64,000 bases of DNA from Mesodorylaimus sp. YZB2_4 (taxonomy: Eukaryota; Nematoda; Enoplea; Dorylaimida; Dorylaimidae). The stretch spans positions 124,001 to 188,000 of the forward strand of contig JASANH010001028.1 of the NCBI GenBank assembly GCA_030248295.1, in the 5' to 3' direction. The notes under the pieces were generated by a model. That model made no database searches and was not told the DNA's origin. It was given only the letters and a program-made list of their open reading frames with translations. This document shows positions 57,516-64,000 of this stretch, in pieces. A program made the translations under genes and the position numbers. The first letter of the stretch is position 1, and every line of letters starts with the position of its first letter.

Positions 57516-60100
57516 ATGGTTAAATCGGCGATTTCCGCAGGCGCTTCATTGTTAATCCCACATGCGAAAGAAGACCTGGATGACGAATTGTTGGATGAAG
57601 AGGGGGATGGTCACGAAAATATCGAGCATGACTGCGCAAACGAAGCAGCGTCTGCTCTCTCGAAAGCTGGTCTCAATATTAGCCAGTTTCTTCGATCTGG
57701 ACATGGCGAACTTGACGTAAGTTGAAATCTCGTTCCGAAAAGAATCAGAAATGAGGGTTTCAGCGATCTCCAGACGAGCTCGTTTTTTAAAAACAATCAG
57801 TCTTGGAAGGTGGGTCATTGTCAGCGGCCAACAGAACCATTTTTCAGCTCGAACATTCTTCCGATTTGAAAGCTGATGATGAAGTTTCGTCGTTGCAAAA
57901 AGGAATGGAACAGCTTTACAAGGTGCTGACTCGTAATCGAGAGAAACTAGAAATCGCCAATGATGTGATCTCGGCGGAAATAAGGTCCAATTTTAACGAC
58001 TATAAGGCCCATATGGAGGATATTACGCCCGAGTGAGTGGTTTCATTTTCTTCCCAATCCTACTGTAATTGCGTAGCACTCAAGACTTTTTGATGAACCG
58101 CAAGGTTTTATGACCGACTGTTTCAAGCAGGATAAATGGAAAAATAGTAACCCAGTTGAGAATTGAACCTATAGTCAGATTACGCCTGCGGTATGCTAAC
58201 ATTGCGACACCGTCAAGGCTCTTGTTTCCTGAGCAGTAGGGTAAGTTATTGTATTGGATTTTAGGACCCTTTTCTTTCAGGCTACTGAGATCCATCCTCA
58301 CATAGCTGTTTTTTTAAACTACGTATATCCTCAGATAAACTATTTTCTCGGACTTCTCCTGCGTCAAAAAAGGAAAACATATAGCCAGTGTCGTCAAGTC
58401 TCTGACCGCCATTTTTCACTTCTTTCCGAATGGCATCGACGTTCCAGCCCTTTCTTGTGTACTGTATACCAGCAATCTTTAGAATTTCCTTATATATTTT
58501 AGCCACGATGGTGGCGTTTTCAAGCGCGTTTTGAAGTCTGGTACTGGCGCTGCAGCTTCGTTCAGTAAAATCGTGAAATTCCACTATAGCAGTTATATCG
58601 AAGGGCAAGACGAACCATTTGACACTTCGCTCGCTCGCGGCTGCACGCAGAAAACAAAGTAAGAGTGACGATTTTCTTGGGTTTTGTACCTCAATAATCT
58701 GTTCCAAATTTTCGTCCCAGGAGGACTCCTTTGTTAATCCTGGCCGACGAGGCACTTATCTTTTCTATTTCCTTATAACGAACATGCTTACATGACTCAT
58801 GTATTCGAAGAAAGTGCATAAAACTATCATTCAAGACAGAAGCACTTGCATCTGGCTCGCGAGGAAGATTCATGCTTGCAACTTGTATCACATCAGTATG
58901 TGAAGCCCCTGGCTAGCAGTTGCGCCGTTCCCAGTTGCGCTTTTCCCGACTGCGCCATCACGCAGTTCCGCCGTTCTCACTTGCGCTGTGCTTCCAGGCT
59001 GGGTGAATCGTACGTGATAGCGGGCCTAGAATTGGGGCTGAGTACAATGAAGGAAGGCGAACTTGCAGATTTTGTCATTGATTACGGGTACGCTTACGGC
59101 GTTCACGGCAGCCCTCCAATGATTCCACCAATGTGCACTATTCGAATAGCTGTTCGTTTGGTCGAATGCATCGATGAAGATCCAGTGGATGCAATGAGCA
59201 TGGAAGAGCGTCAGGAACTGCAATATCTGGAGGTGTGTAAGAGGTGCAGTGTGGATTGCTTTTTTGTCAGTGAATTCAGAGTTCTTTGTTCCAGGCAGCC
59301 GCTTATATTCAGCGGAAATTGGAACAAGGCAAAACTCAATTCGGGCTTGGTAAATATAATGCGGCTATCAATCGATACAAAGATGGTCGATTGCAAGCTG
59401 AGATGAATATAAATAAATGGACCAAAGATGAAATCCAGGCCATCCGAGTGAGTCAAACCAGAAAGCTCCCTGAGTACATGCCCTTTTTTAAATATGACGA
59501 TTTCAGGACCTACGCATCCGTCTGTACAAGAATCTTGGCACATGCTACATGAAAATATCTATGCCTAGTAAAGTGTTGATTTACCTGAAAAAATTGGAGG
59601 AATTGGGCGTAGAAGATTCGAAAACTCATTTTTTGATGGCCAAAGTTTATCATATGCAAGGCATCTTCAAATGTTTCTTCACGAACTTTCAACCAATGTA
59701 TTCGTTGATCTTCACTTCAGGGGCCTATGAGAAGGCGTTGGACGAATTGCACTCAGCGCGCATTGAAGAGCCTGGGAGCGCGGATATTGCGAAGATGATT
59801 GCTGATGTGCAGAAGGAGAAGAACGAATATGAGGCGAAAAGCAAGGAGCAAGTAGGGTACTTGAAATTTTGTTGATTTTTTTGTATCCCTTATTCCTGTT
59901 TTCTGAGCTGGTTGATCTGCAGCGGCAGACTTCCCACTTTGGTTCAACTTATACTTGGTTTGTGTATTTGGCCAACAATCAAACAAAAAGCCTTTTGCAT
60001 GGAACTTTGTCATCCTCAAAATTAGCGCGCACTACCTCTCTATAACTAATCACTTTTTGTGTTTCAGGCGAAGCTAATGTTTTGCAAGAAAGCCATGTAA
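57516..60100 (+). CDS. FKBP6/Shutdown-like FKBP-TPR co-chaperone, eight exons
   Basis: Exons are 57516-57716, 57848-58032, 58503-58658, 58998-59232, 59295-59447, 59507-59660, 59721-59851 and 60068-60100. Phases match throughout and the sum is 1248 nt, 415 residues. An acidic N-terminal region comes first, then one FKBP domain (about 130-236) built from VFKRVLKSGTG, KFHYSSYIEG, EPFDTS, AGLELGL, YAYG and GSPPMIPP, then TPR-like helices (about 260-400). A single FKBP plus TPR is the architecture of FKBP6 and Drosophila Shutdown, which work with Hsp90 in piRNA loading. The active-site Trp of true isomerases is Leu here (GLELGL), as in inactive members. The intron at 59661-59720 is GC-AG and 60 bp long. 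An in-frame TAG at 57507 lies upstream of the ATG. Subfamily assignment is good but was not checked by search. Confidence 0.88.
58140..58226 (-). repeat. tRNA-like SINE remnant in FKBP6-like intron 2
   Basis: On the minus strand GGTGTCGCAATGTTAGCATA (A-box-like) is followed by GGTTCAATTCTCAA (B-box-like), but no acceptor stem can be paired. It is therefore a SINE head or a pseudo-tRNA rather than a working tRNA gene. Confidence 0.55.
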
Positions 60101-60469
60101 ACTGTGAATCTTTCGGATCATGTAAAGTATTGACCATGCTTTCCGATCGCTGTTTGATTGCTTTTGCGTGGGAGTCATGCATTTTCGATGTGTTATATCT
60201 TTTGTTGAAGAATCTACGATAAGTTTGAAATGATGAGATAGCATGTTGCCTTTGCAGGTTCACAGTAAAGATGTGAGGCGCATGATTTGTTGGACTTTTA
60301 GCAGTGGCTTTTTTTACTCTGAACTCTCGTAATTACGAATTCTCGCCCCCTGTTTGCGCATTCCAGTCATATTTTGCGGAAATCGAAGCGCTAAAAATAC
60401 TACAGAGTCTGCTAACATGAATTTTTCTTCTGATGATTTCCAGTAAAAGGGGAACCCATCTGTATGGTA
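60101..60469. other. 3' flank of the FKBP6-like gene
   Basis: No coding sequence recognised. The 3' UTR of the preceding gene is expected here, but no canonical AATAAA stands out. Confidence 0.45.
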
Positions 60470-61360
60470 ACGGGGTGCTCATAATTATAGGACACCTGTA
60501 TTTGGTAAACTTCATTTGTCAGCTTAGAACTATGTATTGAAGATGGAGGGTTTTGCGTTCTCATACAGATGAAACAAAGTCTTGTCAGTTATTCCGCCAA
60601 GCCTCGATCGCGCATTACCCCTGCAGGAAGAAGTCGGGCTGGTAAACTGGACTCGGTGCTAGCTCAGAATTATTGGACATGTCCGAAGGTGACCGAATAT
60701 TTGGGAGGGTTTTTTGAAAGGATCAGTTTCTGTCCATTGTTCTAAGTAAACAATGGAATGTTCTTGGTGATACGCGGCAAAACCGATCGATAAGTATGAA
60801 AAGGGCTCAGAAATCGTGAGGTCAGACATCATGGGTCGAAAATCTGTTTCTGAAGAAAAGAAGGTTGAAATTGTGGGCCTCCTGAAAGTCTGCTGATCTG
60901 TAGACTTTCAGGTGGCAGGGCGGGCTAACGTCTCCGGTAATTGTGTGTCCATTATTATCTAGAGACTTAAAAACGGCGAAGGTCTGTGCAATCGAATTGT
61001 TCAAGGAAATCGGCGGATAACAACTGCAGTTAACCACCAGCCGCTTAAAAGATTGGTCAAAGCAATCGGAGTCAATCAAGCAACGTTCTGGCATTATTAC
61101 AATGCTTCGAGGCTGCTTGCAAAAACTAGCAGCCCCAAACTGTTGGTTGTCGTCTGGTCATTATGCGCTGTAAAACTACATACACTCAGAAAAAGAAGCC
61201 ATTTCGGAATCTGCAACAAATAAAATGGTACTGTACATTGGACCCGGCAAATGCGACTTTGGACTCGTGAACAGTGGGCCAAGGTGATTTGGAGTGAAGA
61301 AGCTCATTTTGAACTTATCAATCCGAAGAATAATGTGTTGCTATTTCGTCGGGGATAGGA
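60470..61360 (+). pseudogene. Tc1/mariner transposon relic
   Basis: From an ATG at 60831 the frame reads MGRKSVSEEKKVEIVGLLK, a stop, then ANVSGNCVSIII, a stop, and RLKNGEG, the N-terminal DNA-binding domain of a Tc1-type transposase. It continues to RRITTAV and ends TREQWAKVIWSEEAHFELIN, the block around the first catalytic Asp, which is Glu here (WSEE for WSDE). A terminus-like TCATAATTATAGGACACCTG lies at about 60479-60498. The C-terminal half is missing. With several stops it is inactive. Confidence 0.8.
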
Positions 61361-62094
61361 TTACACTCAGCTATCTTTTATTTGCCGAGACGTCTCTCCA
61401 CCTAGCAACGGGGCATGCGCCTAGTATAGACAAACGTCAGACAGCTGTGATCATAAACATAATTTGCATTTAGATCCGAAATGTAAATTTCGTAAACTAC
61501 TGTAGACCTTTGAATTTCTTTTAGTCACCATGTTCGTTTTATAAATAGTGAGAGACAGTTATGATTCGCGTCTTTGAGACTCTCAGAGCTTCAACTTTGG
61601 TCAGGTGTGAAGTCTACTTCTATGTAAAAGTCAACTGACCGCTACTCACGAATTTCTGTGATCCTGTCAGGCAAGTATCGTGACGCGACCACGTTCTGCT
61701 ACCAAGCGTTGTCCTTGATTGGACATGAGTACCTGGACCTTGGCTTGTGTAATTTTTCTCCTATGTGAGTCACACAGTGGCCCTTCTTTGAGCCTGTTCA
61801 CAGAATAATCAGCGTCGTCGTCGACGCATACCCCTTATAGTCAGATTGTACTGGGTCTTATCTGATCACTACTCTTTCGACTGAATCAGAAAATGTAGTT
61901 CTCTGACTCTGAGTCATAATTCTGTTCGATGATGCTGATGGTTTGTGGTTTTGTTGTGCTATCCCATCTACTGCAGAACGCTAAAAGAGTTTCAGTTCCG
62001 TTTTTTTGACATCAGGCTGTCTTAAAGGAGATGTTTACATCTGAAGTCGATGTGACGACTGGTGCAGGAAGCCTTTCTCATGTCCCCAGTTTTC
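61361..62094. other. Intergenic, no gene recognised
   Basis: Only short frames. No repeat partner was found in the window. Confidence 0.4.
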
Positions 62095-62215
62095 TTGTAC
62101 AAAAACTTGAGCTTGAGAGAGATTCGAACCCGCGCCTATGCTTTTCTAGTCCATCGGTCTCATCACTTTTGTACCGTCAAGATTCTCTTGCCACTGCAAC
62201 TTATAGCATAATGGC
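62095..62215 (-). repeat. tRNA-like SINE fragment
   Basis: On the minus strand GCGCGGGTTCGAATCTCTCT is a good B-box and the region before it is tRNA-like. The plus-strand translation contains the ERDSNPRL string typical of SINE-derived false ORFs. Confidence 0.55.
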
Positions 62216-63342
62216 AAATGTGAGTGAGCCACATCGCATGATCGTATGGACAGGCATACTGCATATATTCCCAGAGACCAAGTTTCAAGTTGTTGAAAAT
62301 GCACCGTCATCTGATTATCTCCTGCATATTTGTGTATGTATCCGCATTGGTGACGTGATACTCTGAATGGGGATATTATCCAAGTGAACATTCAAACAGC
62401 CTCAGATATGGTCCCGTTGCTTCTCTGGTTGTTGTAGGCGAAACAGACTCGACCTGTTAGCAGGTTTGTTGTTGGCGATGCCTATAGTACTTATCGTCAG
62501 AAAAGGAAAAAATTGAATGGGACACATGAATACCCTCAGCCTCGAATAGTTCTGCTGATATCTAACTTCGCCAGTCTGTCTACAATATCTGCCTTTGGGT
62601 TTATTTGTTGTTTCTATCCCATTTATAGAGGTACAGTGTGATAACTGCGAGTTGGTACTCGTACACTTGCACCTCTAATCGCCTCTCAAGCCTGAATATG
62701 CTACAGGCAAAGGACACCGAACCTTCCATCTCTTCTAGCATTAATCGATGAAAATGATAGCATTCTAGAATTAGTATGAGGCGAGCACTGGCTTGTGATT
62801 CTCATCCTTTGAGTAATTACTACAACAACTAAAAATACGACCCTGCTGCGCTCTAATCATATTCAACTAGAAACAAAAAGTTTTATCCTCTGTCTCCCGT
62901 CAATCTGGTCGCTAAAGAACAACCATAAGTTACTGTGCCAACAGGTTTTCTCCACCCCGTCCGAAATGAGACAAACCAGTTTATTCAGATGACTAGAAAA
63001 GGATGAGAAGCCCTTCTCTCGTAGGGACTGCTCGATCGTAAGCTGTAAGACAAGGTGATAATAAAAAGTTTAGTTTCCCTCATTCCCTAAAAAACGAAAT
63101 TGTTTATTTCGGAGATTTTTTATGAAAAGCTAAAAAGAGTAAGCTTCATACTTTGTCAACGCTGTTTTAGTTTGTTGCAAGATGGGTAAGTTTGTAAGCC
63201 AAAGATTTTAAGATGACCCCCAAAATCAATGAAGAATGTAATGTGTAGTGCGATATCAAACTGGGCGCTGCCAGCAAAAATACATTCGACATAGGAAATG
63301 TATCTCCAATTTAGTGATTGATTTTTTAGAATTTTCAATAAA
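62216..63342. other. Intergenic, upstream of the secreted-protein gene
   Basis: No protein recognised. The final few hundred bases are AT-rich and presumably include the promoter of the gene starting at 63343. Confidence 0.4.
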
Positions 63343-63741
63343 ATGAAACGGAATCTGGTGCTATTTGGAATATTAGCCGTTTTTTTCAGAAAATCCTGCG
63401 CTGATTGCGAAGGTAAATCGTGACAGCTTACGAAGTATCTTGTATTTGAGAATGCCTTCATGTGTGCAAGGCCAATCACTGGCCATCAGATGTAATTGCG
63501 TTGTGATAAGCACAGAGATTATTACACTGATCCAATTATTTTAGTGGTAGCAGCAGAAAAAGCAAGCATGTGGTGGTGGAGCGAACAAGAATGCAAGGAT
63601 GGTTGCACATGGGACGCCTGTCAGTACAAGAATGCCCGCTATCCGACCTGTATGTACCACCCAACGTGCACTCGTAATTGGTGGGTATTTTACGGATGGA
63701 CTTTTGATTGCATGTGCACGCCCGCTGGACCATTGAAATGA
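63343..63741 (+). CDS. Small secreted cysteine- and tryptophan-rich protein, two exons
   Basis: Exon 1 (63343-63412) and exon 2 (63545-63741) join through a 132-bp GT-AG intron in phase 1, giving 88 residues. The first 20 are a signal peptide (MKRNLVLFGILAVF ... KSCA). The mature part of about 68 residues has eight Cys with spacing C-x17-C-x3-C-x4-C-x9-C-x5-C-x13-C-x-C, enough for four disulfides, and seven Trp, including a WWW run near the N-terminus and a WW pair near the C-terminus. The end reads CMCTPAGPLK. It is not a galaxin, defensin or other family I recognise. It is small, extracellular and disulfide-rich, and its role is unknown. No defects are seen and the ATG is preceded by ATAAA. 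Confidence 0.65.
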
Positions 63742-64000
63742 TATTGCGAGAAAACAATTGCTCTTCCATAACGTGCAGGCTTGCTTTATTTTTGTGAGCA
63801 TAAAAGTAAAAATAGTAAGCCCTTGATGACAGAAACACATCGCATATGGTTCATGAAAAATCGAGTGATTTACAACAATACGATTCTTTCCCGCCAAAAT
63901 GTTACGGTAATTCTTCAGTAAGCTTGTGCCCCATACAGTGCCTTGGTTATCGTACCTTTTAGCATCCTTCGACCGCAAGCTGCATGATGAGCACCTACTG
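63742..64000. other. 3' flank of the secreted-protein gene
   Basis: No further gene is seen up to the window end. Confidence 0.5.

Noticed and set aside
58140-58226. Possible tRNA gene on the minus strand
   Set aside because: A-box and B-box are present, but the acceptor stem does not pair and the cloverleaf fails. Kept as a SINE remnant.
62031-62366. 111-codon frame with an ERDSNPRL string
   Set aside because: That string is a usual translation product of a tRNA-derived SINE B-box. The rest has no family.
1-64000. Bacterial contamination or prokaryotic system
   Set aside because: Introns in every confident gene, SINEs, LTR, hAT and Polinton relics all indicate an animal chromosome. No operon-like bacterial genes are present.

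Overview
This window is nuclear DNA of an animal. Its protein-coding genes are broken by short GT-AG introns (mostly 55-160 bp, a few of 1-2 kb), they encode metazoan protein families (GPCRs, a claudin-like protein, an FKBP6/Shutdown-like co-chaperone, a galaxin-like protein), and the space between them is filled with decayed eukaryotic transposons. The Srsx-like look of the first receptor and a nematode-like active-site stretch in adenylosuccinate lyase suggest an ecdysozoan, perhaps a nematode. That is inference from remembered family features, not a placement.

Layout: 1-873 (+) is the 3' part of a 7TM receptor. 2.2-5.4 kb holds repeat debris and a broken Ty3/gypsy integrase. 5.98-9.75 kb (+) is a five-exon claudin-like gene. 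10.5-13.1 kb holds SINEs, a tandem array and a pogo-like element with TA duplications. 13.6-15.9 kb (-) is a complete eight-exon adenylosuccinate lyase. A two-exon peptide-type GPCR (16.2-19.4 kb, -) lies only 282 bp upstream on the same strand, and its intron contains a 42-bp perfect palindrome.

21.2-25.4 kb is a hAT copy split by an LTR element. 28.8-35.8 kb holds a decayed multi-exon Polinton/Maverick-type DNA polymerase B, interrupted by a non-autonomous hAT with a perfect 8-bp target duplication, a long-TIR element and a 69-bp insertion. 36-52 kb is mostly repeats: a LINE tail, tRNA-SINEs, a second hAT copy associated with a small unrecognised two-exon gene, and a gypsy gag split by a SINE. 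A galaxin-like terminal exon (52.98-53.25 kb, -) is followed by a complete hAT copy with an exact 8-bp target duplication (54.0-55.8 kb).

57.5-60.1 kb (+) is a complete eight-exon FKBP6/Shutdown-like gene. A Tc1/mariner relic follows, and the window ends with a two-exon gene for a small secreted cysteine- and tryptophan-rich protein (63.3-63.7 kb, +).

The host genes do not form an obvious common pathway. ADSL is a purine housekeeping enzyme, the GPCRs and claudin-like protein are membrane proteins, and FKBP6/Shutdown relatives act in piRNA-mediated transposon silencing. The last point is notable in a window this full of transposons, but the link is only thematic. Exon boundaries were worked out by hand from splice motifs, reading phase and remembered family alignments. 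No search could be run.
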